A stretch of 64,000 nucleotides of DNA from Haloglomus litoreum (GCF_029338515.1 NZ_CP119988.1:1-64000), one strand, 5' to 3'; shown: positions 17,275 through 26,367, counted from the stretch's first letter. The notes: generated from the sequence alone by a model not told the origin. A program made the numbers and translations.

Positions 17275-17304
17275 TCAGAAATACACTCTGTTCGGTGAAA
17301 ACGG

Positions 17305-19812
17305 CTACTTCTGCGCCGATGGGTCGTACTCGCCGGAGACGACCTCCCGGATACGCGTGGCCGTCACGTCGCCGACCCCCGAGACCTCCTTCAGCGCGTC
17401 GGCGTCGGCGGTCATCACCGCCTCGACGCTGCCGAAGTGGTCCAGCAGCGCCCGCGCCGTGACCGGTCCGACCTCGGCGACCGACGAGACGACGTACTCC
17501 TGCTGCTCGGCCAGCGTCTTCGAGGACTTCTCCCCGTGGACCTGGACCTCGCGGTCGTCCCGGTCCTGCTCGCGCCGGGCGATGACCTCCAGCAGGTCGG
17601 CGGTCTCGTCGGTATCGCGGGTCTGGAGCACGCTCGCGCCGAAATCGACGGCCAGCGACGACAGGGCGCCCCGGATGGCGTTCGGGTGGACGTTGCGCTT
17701 CTCGTAGAGTCCGTCGCCCTCCAGGATGACGACCGGCCGGGCGTAGTGCCGGGCGGCGTCGCCGACCTGGTCGAACATCGAGCGGTCGTTGCCCAGCAGC
17801 GTGTCGAGGAAGTCGTCGACAGACTTGCGCTCGACCGCGACCCGGTCCGAGAGGACGTAGTCGCCCACCGCCAGGGTCTCCAGCCTGGTCGTCACGCCGT
17901 CGCGCTTCGAGAGGTCGCGGGCGATGTGCGAGTCGAGTTCGCGCTGGTCGGCGACGATCTCGATGTCCTCGGCATCCGGGTCACCGCCCGCGGTCGCGAC
18001 GAGCCCCTCGGCCTCGTCCTCGGGGGCCGGGTCGTCGCTGGCCGCGTCCTCGTCTTCGTCGGAGCCGTCCTCCGTGCCTGCGAAGTCGGCAAGTCCCGGC
18101 TGGCTGTCGCTCCCGTTCGTCCGCTCGGGCGCCGGCTCGGACGACTCGGCGTCCGCCGCTTCCGCGTCGTCTCCATCGTCCTCTTCCTCGCCGTCCCTGT
18201 CGGCCTCCTCGCCCGCGAACGACTCCAGGGACTGCTGGGAGTCGTCGAGTTCGGCCTCGATGTCGGCCTCGGCGCCCTTCAGCTTCCGGAGCTCCTCCTC
18301 CATCTTCTGCTCCTCGTTCTTCGAGATCCAGTAGAACGCCTCGTCGCGGGTGTCGTTGGCGATGAGGACGACCACGCGGCCCTCCTGGGCCCGGCCGGTC
18401 CGGCCCTTGCGCTGGATGGAGCGCACGCCCTTCGGGACCGGCTCGTAGAACAGCACGAGGTCCACGTCGGGCACGTCCAGCCCCTCCTCGGCGACGCTGG
18501 TCGAGACCAGCACCTCGAACTCGCCGTTCCGGAAGGCGGCGAGGGTGTCCTTCTGCTCGGTCTGGGTCATCCCGTCGGAGCCCTCCTTGTCGCCCTGCCC
18601 GACGAACCGGCGAACGTCGAAGCTCTCGCTCAGGAACTCGGTCAGCGATTCCGCCGTGTCGCGCGACTCGGTGAAGACGATGACGCGCTCGCCGTCCTGG
18701 ATGCCGAGCGTCTCGGCGAGCAGGAGCCGCGTCTTCCGGAACTTCGGGTGGAGGTCGTCGAAGTCCTCGGCCTTGCGCATGGCCTCCTTCACGCGCGGTT
18801 CGGAGACGAACCGCTGGGCCGCCTTCGACGCGCCCGAGGAGCGCGCGGCGTTGCGCTGGCGGTCGAAGTAGCGCCGGAGGGACTCGACGCTCTGCGTCTC
18901 GACCAGCTCCACGGCACGCCGGAGCTTCATGATCTCGGCGTGTGCGCTCATCCCCTCGTACCCCTCGGACTGGCCGTTGTTGATGAGCTCCTGCAGCTTC
19001 GCGCGGATGGCGTTCAGCTGCTTCTGTGACATCGAGGGGTCCGTCGAGTTCGTCACCCCCAGCTGCTTGAGCTGCTCCAGGCGCTCGGCGATGACGTCGT
19101 TCAGGGCGTCCCGTATCTCCAGCACCTCGTCAGGGAGGTCCAGATGCGTCCAGTCGACCTCGGTCTCGTAGGTGTGTTCGGCCACGTCGGCGTCGGCTTC
19201 GGTCATCACCTCCACGTCGTCGATGCCGAGGTTCCGGCAGACGATGAGGATCTCCTCCTCGTCGCCGCCGGGCGAGGCGCTCATCCCCGTCACGAGCGGC
19301 CTGTCGGCGTCTGAGTGGTAGCGCTCGGCGATGTAGTTGTAGGCGTAGTCGCCGGTGGCGCGGTGGCACTCGTCGAAGGTGCAGTGGACCACGGGCCCGA
19401 GGTCGATGCGGTTGCCGACGAGGTCGTTCTCGATGACCTGCGGCGTGGCCATCACGACGCGGGCGTCGTTCCAGACCGCGGCACGGTCGTCCGGACTGAC
19501 CTCGCCGGTGAAGACGACGATCTCGTCGTCGGGGATCTCCAGGGCCTCGCGGTAGAACGCGGCGTGTTGCTCGACCAGCGGCTTCGTCGGCGCGAGCATC
19601 AGCGCCTTCCCGCCGTACTCCGCGAGCCGGTGTGCCGTGACGAGCAGCGAGACCGTCGTCTTCCCGAGGCCCGTCGGCAGACAGACCAGCGTGTGGCCGT
19701 CGCATGAGGCGTCGGCCAGTTCGGTCTGGTAGCTGCGGTCCTCGAGGAAGCCCGGCACCAGCAGTGGCCGGTCGAGGTAGTCGGTCCCGCCCTCGGCGTC
19801 CGTGGCCGCCAT
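17305..19812 (-). CDS. hef: Hef, helicase/XPF-type nuclease for stalled forks
   Basis: An 835-residue fusion of an SF2 helicase and an XPF-family structure-specific endonuclease that processes stalled replication forks and flap DNA. The helicase half has Walker A LPTGLGKTTVS (about 45-55), the DEAH-like box FDECHRATGDYAYNYI (about 148), TGMSASPGG and motif VI QRKGRTGRA (about 500). An acidic, low-complexity linker of about 110 residues separates it from the nuclease, which has VAVERKSVDDFLDTLL (ERK-x3-D active site, near 660). Two C-terminal helix-hairpin-helix motifs follow (VAEVGPVTARALLDHFG, VSGVGDVTATRIREV). All key residues are present. In haloarchaea Hef takes part in repair as an alternative to Hjc-dependent recombination. 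It is divergent from the small membrane gene at 20024. Confidence 0.96.
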   Translation of the reverse strand: MAATDAEGGTDYLDRPLLVPGFLEDRSYQTELADASCDGHTLVCLPTGLGKTTVSLLVTAHRLAEYGGKALMLAPTKPLVEQHAAFYREALEIPDDEIVVFTGEVSPDDRAAVWNDARVVMATPQVIENDLVGNRIDLGPVVHCTFDECHRATGDYAYNYIAERYHSDADRPLVTGMSASPGGDEEEILIVCRNLGIDDVEVMTEADADVAEHTYETEVDWTHLDLPDEVLEIRDALNDVIAERLEQLKQLGVTNSTDPSMSQKQLNAIRAKLQELINNGQSEGYEGMSAHAEIMKLRRAVELVETQSVESLRRYFDRQRNAARSSGASKAAQRFVSEPRVKEAMRKAEDFDDLHPKFRKTRLLLAETLGIQDGERVIVFTESRDTAESLTEFLSESFDVRRFVGQGDKEGSDGMTQTEQKDTLAAFRNGEFEVLVSTSVAEEGLDVPDVDLVLFYEPVPKGVRSIQRKGRTGRAQEGRVVVLIANDTRDEAFYWISKNEEQKMEEELRKLKGAEADIEAELDDSQQSLESFAGEEADRDGEEEDDGDDAEAADAESSEPAPERTNGSDSQPGLADFAGTEDGSDEDEDAASDDPAPEDEAEGLVATAGGDPDAEDIEIVADQRELDSHIARDLSKRDGVTTRLETLAVGDYVLSDRVAVERKSVDDFLDTLLGNDRSMFDQVGDAARHYARPVVILEGDGLYEKRNVHPNAIRGALSSLAVDFGASVLQTRDTDETADLLEVIARREQDRDDREVQVHGEKSSKTLAEQQEYVVSSVAEVGPVTARALLDHFGSVEAVMTADADALKEVSGVGDVTATRIREVVSGEYDPSAQK

Positions 19813-20023
19813 TGCGCCGTCCTACCGCGTCCTCGTGGATAAGGGTTCGCTGGGCGGGGCGGAAGTGGAGTCGGCGCCGCTGGTTCGGATTCCGGTGCCT
19901 CCGCCGGGGTCTGACCCCTCCGTTTCGTATGGAGATACGAGACATATCGCCCGACCCGGGTCCGGTCCCGACCCCCGCCGCCCCGACCGGGGCGGGTAAG
20001 TGGGACGCCCGCGAAGACGGGGC

Positions 20024-20245
20024 ATGGACGGCCGGACGGCGGTCGGCGGGTTGCTGGCGGGCTCGGGCCTCATGTTCGCCTACGTCGCGGCCCGCGCAGT
20101 TCGCCGTGGTCTCGCGAGCGACGCCGGAACCCCCGCACTCATCGCGCTCGGCGGCATCACGCTGTTCACGCTCGCGATGGCGGCGCTCGGGGTCTCGCTC
20201 ATCCTCCGCGGCAGCCGAGAGGAGCCGGGTGCGACCGGGGAGTAG
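20024..20245 (+). CDS. Small two-helix membrane protein
   Basis: A 73-residue protein with two membrane segments (about 6-24 and 41-64; GGLLAGSGLMFAYVAARAV, LIALGGITLFTLAMAALGVS) joined by a short basic loop (RRGLASDAG), ending in a charged tail. No family or function is recognised. The start at 20024 follows a weak TATA-like GGTAAGT near 19995-20001. The gap between hef and this gene (19813-20023) holds no other coding sequence; it contains a weak inverted repeat around TCGTATGGAGATACGA (about 19926-19941). Confidence 0.55.
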   Translation: MDGRTAVGGLLAGSGLMFAYVAARAVRRGLASDAGTPALIALGGITLFTLAMAALGVSLILRGSREEPGATGE

Positions 20246-20283
20246 TCGTCAGCCACGCCTGTCGCTGCCGGTTCGCTCCACCG

Positions 20284-20871
20284 TCAGCCCCGGCGATCGA
20301 TGACGGCTTTCGCCTCCTCGGCGGCCTGCTTCCAGCCGTAGCCGCGCTCGTAGACGTGCTGCTTGTCGTCGACGACCTCCTCCGGCGAGCCCTCCTCCCA
20401 GCCGCCGCGGGCCCAGGAGCCGGACTCGCGGAGCCAGGCCACGACCTGCTCGCGGGCCTCGGGCCAGGAGAGCCCGACCATCTCGTAGTAGGCGACGAGC
20501 GCGAAGACGCTGTGGTCGTGGGCGCCGGGGACGCTCCCGTGCTCGTAGATGGTCTTCAGCGGCTCGTGGGTCGGCTCCCGGACGAGGTCGGTGTACTCCT
20601 CGGCGGTCAACAGCCGCAACGGCCCGTCGCCGTCGACGACGCGCCGCTCGGCGACCAGCCGGTCGAGCGCGTCGCCGTGGAGGCCGCTCCACTCGCCCGG
20701 GACCGCGTCCGGGAGCGCCTCGCGCTCGACCGGGCGCCGGGAGAGGACCGACAGGATGTCCACGTACGCCCGCTCGACGACCGCGCGGGTGGTGCCGTCG
20801 TGCTCGCAGTCGGCGTCGTGGAGGTTGCTCGTGGTCCGACAGTCCGGACACGGATACGCGAAGCGCGCCAC
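20284..20871 (-). CDS. Conserved haloarchaeal zinc-finger-like protein
   Basis: A 195-residue acidic cytoplasmic protein. The N terminus ARFAYPCPDCRTTSNLHDAD continues to a third Cys, so CPDC with DAD-C and a nearby His may bind zinc. The rest is helical and resembles a conserved haloarchaeal family of unknown function (EPTHEPLKTIYEHGSVPGAH, then WLRESGSWARGGWEEGSPEE and YGWKQAAEEAKAVIDRRG). The start is GTG at 20871, which gives that family's N terminus; the open frame continues upstream to 21024 with Arg/Ser/Trp-rich sequence that is only the shadow of the next gene. It lies 61 bases downstream of the HAD-like gene and may share its transcript. Confidence 0.75.
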   Translation of the reverse strand: MARFAYPCPDCRTTSNLHDADCEHDGTTRAVVERAYVDILSVLSRRPVEREALPDAVPGEWSGLHGDALDRLVAERRVVDGDGPLRLLTAEEYTDLVREPTHEPLKTIYEHGSVPGAHDHSVFALVAYYEMVGLSWPEAREQVVAWLRESGSWARGGWEEGSPEEVVDDKQHVYERGYGWKQAAEEAKAVIDRRG

Positions 20872-20932
20872 TCTACTGCGGGGTGTGCGCTGGGGCAGGT
20901 ATGAACGTGTCGGGACCCGCGTGGTCGCCCCC

Positions 20933-21652
20933 TCACTTCCACTCCAGGATGGCCGCGAGCCCGGCCAGCCCGTCGACCGAACGGGCCTCCGGCGGCACCG
21001 CGCCGTCGGGGGCCACGACCACACCGGGGATGCCGATGTCGAGGGCGGCGGCGGCCCCCGCCGGGTCGCGGGTGGCGAACCAGACCCGACCGTCGCCGAG
21101 CGCGTCCTCGACGGTCTCGAAGGCCCGGGCGTGGGGCAGTTCGTAGCCCGTGAGCGCCGAGGTGAACGCCTCGCCGACCTGGTCGTCGAGGCCGACCGCC
21201 GTGAGCAGTTCGTCGATCTCCGGTGGGCCGTTCAGGTAGACCAGCGGCTCCCAGCCCGCGGCCGCGAGCCGGTCCAGCGCGGCCGCGGCACCCTCGGCCG
21301 CCGCCCAGGCATCGGGGTCGAGGTACGCCTCGCGGACCGTCCGGGCCACGGCGTCCGCCTGTCGCCGGGGGACCCCGACCGCGGCGAGCGCGTCCGCGAA
21401 CGCCGACTCGTGGTGGCGCCACCAGTCCTCGCCCCGCCGGTCCGGATGCATCCGGTCCGGGTGGTGCCACGGGAGGTCGAGGTGGGGCCGCACGGCGTCG
21501 GGTGTCGCCGAGCGGCCGGTGTCGCTCGCGGCGAGTGCGTCACACAGCGCTCCGGCCCAGTCGTCGTCCGGCGGGCCGTAGGCGCCCGCGGGCGTACTCC
21601 CGGCTCGCGTCGCGAGCGTGTCGAACCCGAGGAGGACGTACCGGTCGCGCAC
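20933..21652 (-). CDS. HAD-superfamily-like protein with degenerate catalytic motifs
   Basis: A 239-residue protein with the layout of a haloacid dehalogenase-type hydrolase (Rossmann core plus helical cap, about 20-120). The catalytic motifs are altered. Motif I, normally D-x-D-G-T, reads LLGFDTLAT, so the nucleophilic Asp is replaced by Gly. Motif II reads VYLNGPPE instead of a Ser/Thr. Motif III has no clear Lys (GYELPHARAF). Motif IV, normally GD-x(3-4)-D, reads ATRDPAGAAAALDIG. It is therefore probably a non-catalytic or altered-activity HAD protein. The start is GTG 21652, with MRDRYVLLGF as N terminus. Confidence 0.7.
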   Translation of the reverse strand: MRDRYVLLGFDTLATRAGSTPAGAYGPPDDDWAGALCDALAASDTGRSATPDAVRPHLDLPWHHPDRMHPDRRGEDWWRHHESAFADALAAVGVPRRQADAVARTVREAYLDPDAWAAAEGAAAALDRLAAAGWEPLVYLNGPPEIDELLTAVGLDDQVGEAFTSALTGYELPHARAFETVEDALGDGRVWFATRDPAGAAAALDIGIPGVVVAPDGAVPPEARSVDGLAGLAAILEWK

Positions 21653-21732
21653 GGGGGAGGGGTGTCGGGTCGCCGGAGAAAAGCTGTCGGTTCACCCGGC
21701 GGGGGAGCCACGGCCGGGCCGCCTGCCGTCGG

Positions 21733-21882
21733 TCACCAGTGTCGGGGCTTGCCGAGGTTCTGCATCTCGGTCTCGCAGTCGACACAGCAGACCGAGCCCG
21801 TCGCCTCGACGCGGTGACCACACCGGGGGCATTCGTACTCCGCGAGACGCGCGTCGTCGGTCGCCGGGTCCGTTTCGAGCAT
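21733..21882 (-). CDS. Short rubrerythrin-like zinc-ribbon protein
   Basis: A 49-residue protein. Two Cys pairs, CPRCGH (residues 18-23) and CCVDC (32-36), are arranged like the rubredoxin-like iron or zinc site of rubrerythrins and match a small family conserved in haloarchaea; it ends MQNLGKPRHW. It probably binds one Zn or Fe. The acidic N terminus (LETDPATDDARLAEYE) is typical of halophiles. It sits 80 bases from the HAD-like gene on the same strand. Confidence 0.75.
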   Translation of the reverse strand: MLETDPATDDARLAEYECPRCGHRVEATGSVCCVDCETEMQNLGKPRHW

Positions 21883-21964
21883 CGCTACCCCGGTATTGGG
21901 CGCCCGGACACGTGAATGTGGTCCCTGTTCCCACGTCGCGGGACCGTCGGGGGCGGACCGTGGG

Positions 21965-23236
21965 TCATCCGGTGTCCGGGGCGGCGTCCGGGTCCGCCGT
22001 CAGCACGAGGATATGCCGGACGAGCGAGCCGTGGACGCGCCGGTCGAACCGGTCCGTGACGGTCCAGCCGGCGGTCTCGGCTGCCTCCGTCCACGGGCGG
22101 TCCCCGACGACGACCGCCCGCCGTGCGACCCGTCGGGCCTCCGCGAGCGCGTCCCCGACGACGGCCGAGAGCTCGTCGCTGGCCCAGGACTGCCGGCCGT
22201 ACGGGGCGTCGAAGACGACGGCGTCGATGGGGCCCTCGCCGTCCTCGCCGGCGATGGGGAGGCGCCGGGCGTCTCCCCGACAGACGGCTGCCTCGCCGGG
22301 TGACTCGGCGGCCCCGGAGAGGCCTCCGGCCGACTCGTCCCCGTCCGCGTCGGTCGAGTCGCCGAGGTAGTGTTCGAGGTTCTCGCTGGCGCCCCGGACC
22401 ATCTTCCACTGGGCATCGACGCCGACGACGTCGGCCCCCACGAGCGCACCCTCGGCGAGCAGGCCGCCGGTCCCGCACATCGGGTCGAGCAGCGTCCGGC
22501 CGGGGCGGGCGCCCGCGATGTTCGCCAGCGCCCGGGCCAGCAGCGGGTCCATGCTCCCGGGCTGGAAGAACGGTTTGTCCGTCGGCTGGCGGTCCCCGAA
22601 GTCCCGCCGGCTCTCGGCGGTCAGCCAGCCCAGCGCGCAGACGCCGGGCGCGGTGTCACCGCCGAGTCCCTCCAGACCGTCCGTGTCGACCGCCCCGTCG
22701 TGCTCGACGACCTCGACATCGCGTTCGTCGTCGATACCGATGGTGACGGTGCCGTCGTCATCGTCGTCGTGGCCGGGCGGCGCGGCGAACAGCGCCCGGA
22801 GTTCGTGGTCCGGGTCCTCGAGGTCGACCTCGAAACCGCGGTCGACGAGCACCTGTCCGAGTTCGCGCTCGGCCCGTTTCGTGTCGATGTCGGTCAGGCC
22901 GCGCACGTCGCGGGCCCGCACCCGGACGGAGCCCTCGCGGTCGTCGGGCGGCGCTCGGCTTCCCGTGGGGCGTTGCCCAACGCTGTCGAGCGCGGCGGCG
23001 TCCAGCAGCGTGACGGCGTCCTCGATGCGTGGGGCGGTCCGCCCGACCAGTTCGGCGGCGCGCTGGGTGAAGGCGAGGCCACGGACGCGGTCGGTGACGC
23101 CACGCGCGGTCGCCAGGCCGGTCCCCAGCGGCTCGACGGCGGAGCAGGCGCTCTCGGCCTCGCGGCGCGCGAACCGGTCGTCCTGGCCCCCCAGTTCGAG
23201 GACGTACACGCCCGGGGTCGGGGCCGCGTCGGGCAT
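21965..23236 (-). CDS. tRNA (guanine-N2) methyltransferase, Trm-G10 type
   Basis: Methylates N2 of guanosine 10 in tRNA using S-adenosylmethionine (archaeal Trm-G10/Trm11 family). The 423-residue protein has an N-terminal THUMP-containing region (YVLELGGQDD start, about 1-190), then a Rossmann methyltransferase domain with LLDPMCGTGGLLAEGA (SAM binding, about 248-263) and a DAPYG catalytic loop (about 341-345; DPPY in most relatives). An acidic insertion (HDDDDDGTVTIG) sits in the middle. Start choice: ATG 23236 is used; GTG 23209 would give the shortest family-like N terminus, and GTG 23287 would be leaderless from the TATA box at 23315-23322. It is divergent from tbp. Confidence 0.88.
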   Translation of the reverse strand: MPDAAPTPGVYVLELGGQDDRFARREAESACSAVEPLGTGLATARGVTDRVRGLAFTQRAAELVGRTAPRIEDAVTLLDAAALDSVGQRPTGSRAPPDDREGSVRVRARDVRGLTDIDTKRAERELGQVLVDRGFEVDLEDPDHELRALFAAPPGHDDDDDGTVTIGIDDERDVEVVEHDGAVDTDGLEGLGGDTAPGVCALGWLTAESRRDFGDRQPTDKPFFQPGSMDPLLARALANIAGARPGRTLLDPMCGTGGLLAEGALVGADVVGVDAQWKMVRGASENLEHYLGDSTDADGDESAGGLSGAAESPGEAAVCRGDARRLPIAGEDGEGPIDAVVFDAPYGRQSWASDELSAVVGDALAEARRVARRAVVVGDRPWTEAAETAGWTVTDRFDRRVHGSLVRHILVLTADPDAAPDTG

Positions 23237-23314
23237 GAGGGTGCCGGTCCACGCGACCCACCCCGCCGTCGTACGGGCGAGACGCACCCCCACTTCAAGC
23301 GGCAATCGATGCCG

Positions 23315-23322
23315 CTTTATAA
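23315..23322 (-). promoter_or_regulatory. TATA box for the Trm-G10 gene
   Basis: TTATAAAG on the minus strand. Transcription would begin near 23290, either giving a leader of about 55 bases to ATG 23236 or a leaderless GTG at 23287. Confidence 0.55.
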
Positions 23323-23385
23323 GCTGAACAGCCGTATGGGGCCCGATATCTCCGGTTATCGACCTGTCAGCCACCACCACCCATA

Positions 23386-23393
23386 TTTATAAA
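23386..23393 (+). promoter_or_regulatory. TATA box of the tbp gene
   Basis: TTTATAAA, a near-perfect archaeal TATA box, lies 28-35 bases before the tbp ATG at 23421, in a short AT-rich island (23381-23420). It is a plausible site for autoregulation by TBP itself. Confidence 0.85.
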
Positions 23394-23420
23394 GGTTAAA
23401 TACGTTGCTTAAGACATACG

Positions 23421-23984
23421 ATGAGCGACCCCAAGGAAACCATCAACATCGAGAACGTGGTGGCCTCGACGGGTATCGGCCAGGAGCTCGACCTCCAGAG
23501 CGTGGCCATGGACCTCGAGGGCGCCGACTACGACCCCGAGCAGTTCCCCGGCCTCGTCTACCGGACCCAGGAACCGAAGAGCGCGGCGCTCATCTTCCGC
23601 TCGGGCAAGATCGTCTGCACGGGCGCGAAGTCCACGGACGACGTCCACGAGTCGCTGCGCATCGTCTTCGACAAGCTCCGCGACCTCAACATCGAGGTCG
23701 ACGAGGACCCCGAGATCGTCGTCCAGAACATCGTCACCTCGGCGGACCTGGGCCGCAACCTCAACCTGAACGCCATCGCCATCGGGCTGGGCCTGGAGAA
23801 CATCGAGTACGAGCCCGAGCAGTTCCCCGGTCTCGTCTACCGCCTCGACGAGCCCGATGTGGTGGCGCTCCTGTTCGGCTCCGGCAAGCTCGTCATCACG
23901 GGCGGCAAGAAGCCTGAGGACGCCGAGCACGCCGTCGACAAGATCACCGACGAACTCGACAAGCTCGGTCTGCTGGACGGCTGA
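23421..23984 (+). CDS. tbp: TATA-box binding protein
   Basis: The general transcription factor that binds TATA boxes and recruits TFB and RNA polymerase. The 187-residue product has the two TBP direct repeats: INIENVVASTGIGQELDLQS with FPGLVYRTQEPKSAALIFRS (about 9-65), and VVQNIVTSADLGRNLNLNAI with FPGLVYRLDEPDVVALLFGS (about 100-155). Each keeps the intercalating Phe pairs and the stirrup region, and the C terminus is short and acidic. Haloarchaea often have several TBPs; this one lies in conserved-looking chromosome and is probably a main copy. The promoter is very strong. Confidence 0.98.
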   Translation: MSDPKETINIENVVASTGIGQELDLQSVAMDLEGADYDPEQFPGLVYRTQEPKSAALIFRSGKIVCTGAKSTDDVHESLRIVFDKLRDLNIEVDEDPEIVVQNIVTSADLGRNLNLNAIAIGLGLENIEYEPEQFPGLVYRLDEPDVVALLFGSGKLVITGGKKPEDAEHAVDKITDELDKLGLLDG

Positions 23985-24069
23985 GCGGTCGACTCGACGC
24001 GGTTCTCCCTCCCTCTGTCTCCTCGTCCGGGAGCGTATGCTACATACGGCCCGGGCGCCCAATTCGGGT

Positions 24070-24477
24070 ATGGCCGGTCTCCTCGCGCCCGTGCCGCTCC
24101 AGTCCGTCACCGGCGGCGGTCCGCTGGCGGTCGTCGTCACCTTCCTGCTGACGTGGCTGTTCTACGCCTTCACGCTCCACCTGGCGGCCACGTTCTTCAT
24201 CGGCGACGTGCCCTCGCAGAAGGCCGCCACCGCGTCGGCCCTCCCCGCGGCCGTCTCCATCCTCCTCCAGCAGTACGGCGTCCGCGGCGGTGCGTTCGGC
24301 ATCGACCCCTCGCTGCTCGCGGGCGTCACCATCGTCGCCACGCTGATCGCGGACGGCATCGCCGTCAGTACGGTCTACCGCCTGCGCGCCCGGTCGACCG
24401 CCCCGCTGGTGGCGCTGCACTTCGGCTTCGCGGCCGTCATCGGCGTCGCGCTCGCGAACGTGTTCGGTGTGCTGTAG
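24070..24477 (+). CDS. Multi-pass membrane protein of unknown function
   Basis: A 135-residue hydrophobic protein with four predicted membrane segments (about 16-35, 50-65, 75-95 and 112-133). The sequence contains LAVVVTFLLTWLFYAFTLHL and FFIGDVPSQKAATASALPAA, the latter a polar loop with a conserved look. It resembles conserved haloarchaeal membrane proteins without assigned role. The start at 24070 is 26-34 bases after a TATA-like TGCTACATA (24036-24044); ATG 24037 lies within that promoter and is rejected. Confidence 0.65.
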   Translation: MAGLLAPVPLQSVTGGGPLAVVVTFLLTWLFYAFTLHLAATFFIGDVPSQKAATASALPAAVSILLQQYGVRGGAFGIDPSLLAGVTIVATLIADGIAVSTVYRLRARSTAPLVALHFGFAAVIGVALANVFGVL

Positions 24478-24594
24478 CGGATTATCCGGCCAATCGACGA
24501 CCTCCTGATATTACCTCCGACATAAGGATATCGTGGTGGACATTTTCGACTTCTGTTCGCATCCTCCCGCGAGTGGTGATGCCTCGCTCCCGGC

Positions 24595-26367
24595 CTACCG
24601 CAGCGCCGACAGCCGGAACTCGAAGCCCGCCACTGGCAGTTCGAGGTCGTGCTCGACCAGGACGCGGGGGTGGAGTTCACCGATGACCCCGACCTCTTCG
24701 CCGTCGATGACGACCGACGCGGTGCGCCCGTCGATGAACGACGGGTGCTGCGTGGGCGGCGTCTCTAGGTCCACGTCGAACGCCCGGCAGAGTGCCTGTA
24801 GCTTGCCCTTCGCGTCCTCGTAGGTGGCGTCGGTCCGGGCGAGCACCGCGGCGACGGTCCGGTGTTCGCTGACGCGCGTGTTCTTCTCGTCGTCGCGGGC
24901 CGCCGCCAGCCCGATCTCGGCGAGGTCCTGCGGGTACGCGCGATGGGTGTTCCGCTCCAGCACCATCGTCAGCGACGGGAGCGCCCACGTCCGGACCATC
25001 GTGTAGTCCTCGCTGTACGGCTCCGTGATGGTCACGGGGGGCCGGGCACCGACGGGGGCGTCCGGGTCGGGCGTCACGTCGCCCTCCCCTTCGACTGGAG
25101 GCACGTCGAGTCCCATCCGCTCGTAGTTCTCCGCCTCCGAGATCATGTGGAAGTCGAGCATGTCCTCGAAGCCCAGGCCCACGAGGGCGTCGCGGGCGGC
25201 GTCCTCGACGCGCGAGCGCTCGTGGCGGCCGCCGATGGTCCCCACGTCGGGGTAGCGCGGTTCGAGGTCGTTGAAGCCGTAGGCGCGGCCCACGTCGTCC
25301 ACGAGGTCGAGCGGGTGGAGCACGTCCACGCGGTAGGGCGGCACCTCGGTCTCGTAGACGAGTTCCTCGGGGTCGATGTCCTCGGGGTCGTCCACGTCGG
25401 CCGTCGCGTCGAGCCCGGCCCGCTCCATCAGGTCGACGACCTCCCGGGGGTCGAGCGAGATGCCCAGCAGCGACTCGATGCGCTGGTGGCTGACGCTCTT
25501 GTGCGACACCGAGAGGTCCGGGCGGTCCAGCGTGCGGTCGGGGTACTCGACGTCGACGCGCTCGACCCGCCCGCCCCGCGCGTCGAGCGCGTAGCAGACG
25601 ATGTTGAGCATCTTGTCGATGGTCCACTGGTCGGTCCCCGTCATCTCGATGAACAGGTCCCGGGAGTCGGGCTCGACCTCCGTCCGCTTCCCGTTGATGA
25701 CGGGCGGGAACGAGAACAGCCCCACGTCGTCGTAGATGGCCGGGAACCGCTCGTAGTCGGCCACGAGGTCGGCGTACGTCTCGCCGGTAGGGTGCTCGGT
25801 GAGGACCTCGCCCGGCGTCAGCTCCCGGTTCGAGTCCAGCGGGACGAACGTATCGCCGTCCGGTTCGACACCGACGTAGCGGATGGACTTCTGGCCGCCC
25901 CCGTCCCCCGTGGCCGGCCCGCCCTTCAGCATCGTCAGGTCGTGGACGCCGATGGCGCCCTTCGCGCGCTTGCGGCCCATCGTCGCGTGCAGTTTCTCCT
26001 GCAACTGGATGAGCGAGTCCAGCCCGGCCTCGTCCATGTCCAGTCCACGGACGATGGCGCCCGTGACGTACGGGCGCTCGTCGGGCACCGACTCCTCGAC
26101 CTCGATGGTCCAGTCGGCGTCGTTCGTGCTCGGGAGGTAGACCCCGCGGTCGTCGCCGTACTGGTAGCGCAGCGAGCGCGCGACGCCCTCGACCGAGAGG
26201 CGGTCCAGGCGGTCGGGCGCGAACTCCAGTTGCATGAGTCCGTCCTCGGTCTCGCCCTCGTACTCGAGGCCGAGCGCGAACAGGTCCTCCTTGAGTTCCT
26301 CGTCGTCCTTCTCGTCGTGGCCGGTCAGGTGGCGGAGTTCGTCGGGGTCGACGTCGACGACGGGCAT
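24595..26367 (-). CDS. pheT: Phenylalanyl-tRNA synthetase beta subunit
   Basis: The beta chain of the (alpha-beta)2 enzyme that charges tRNA-Phe; it carries the editing domain that clears mischarged Tyr. The 590-residue product is the shorter archaeal/eukaryotic type, without the N-terminal tRNA-binding domain of bacteria. The B3/B4 editing domain (about 90-240) has GVHDLTMLKGG; the B5 domain (about 280-350) has ISLDPREVVDLMERAGLDA and VPPYRVDVLHPLDLVDDVGR; the C-terminal core resembles a degenerate class II fold (about 360-590). Its start ATG overlaps the last base of the pheS stop (TGATG), so the subunits are translationally coupled. Confidence 0.97.
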   Translation of the reverse strand: MPVVDVDPDELRHLTGHDEKDDEELKEDLFALGLEYEGETEDGLMQLEFAPDRLDRLSVEGVARSLRYQYGDDRGVYLPSTNDADWTIEVEESVPDERPYVTGAIVRGLDMDEAGLDSLIQLQEKLHATMGRKRAKGAIGVHDLTMLKGGPATGDGGGQKSIRYVGVEPDGDTFVPLDSNRELTPGEVLTEHPTGETYADLVADYERFPAIYDDVGLFSFPPVINGKRTEVEPDSRDLFIEMTGTDQWTIDKMLNIVCYALDARGGRVERVDVEYPDRTLDRPDLSVSHKSVSHQRIESLLGISLDPREVVDLMERAGLDATADVDDPEDIDPEELVYETEVPPYRVDVLHPLDLVDDVGRAYGFNDLEPRYPDVGTIGGRHERSRVEDAARDALVGLGFEDMLDFHMISEAENYERMGLDVPPVEGEGDVTPDPDAPVGARPPVTITEPYSEDYTMVRTWALPSLTMVLERNTHRAYPQDLAEIGLAAARDDEKNTRVSEHRTVAAVLARTDATYEDAKGKLQALCRAFDVDLETPPTQHPSFIDGRTASVVIDGEEVGVIGELHPRVLVEHDLELPVAGFEFRLSALR

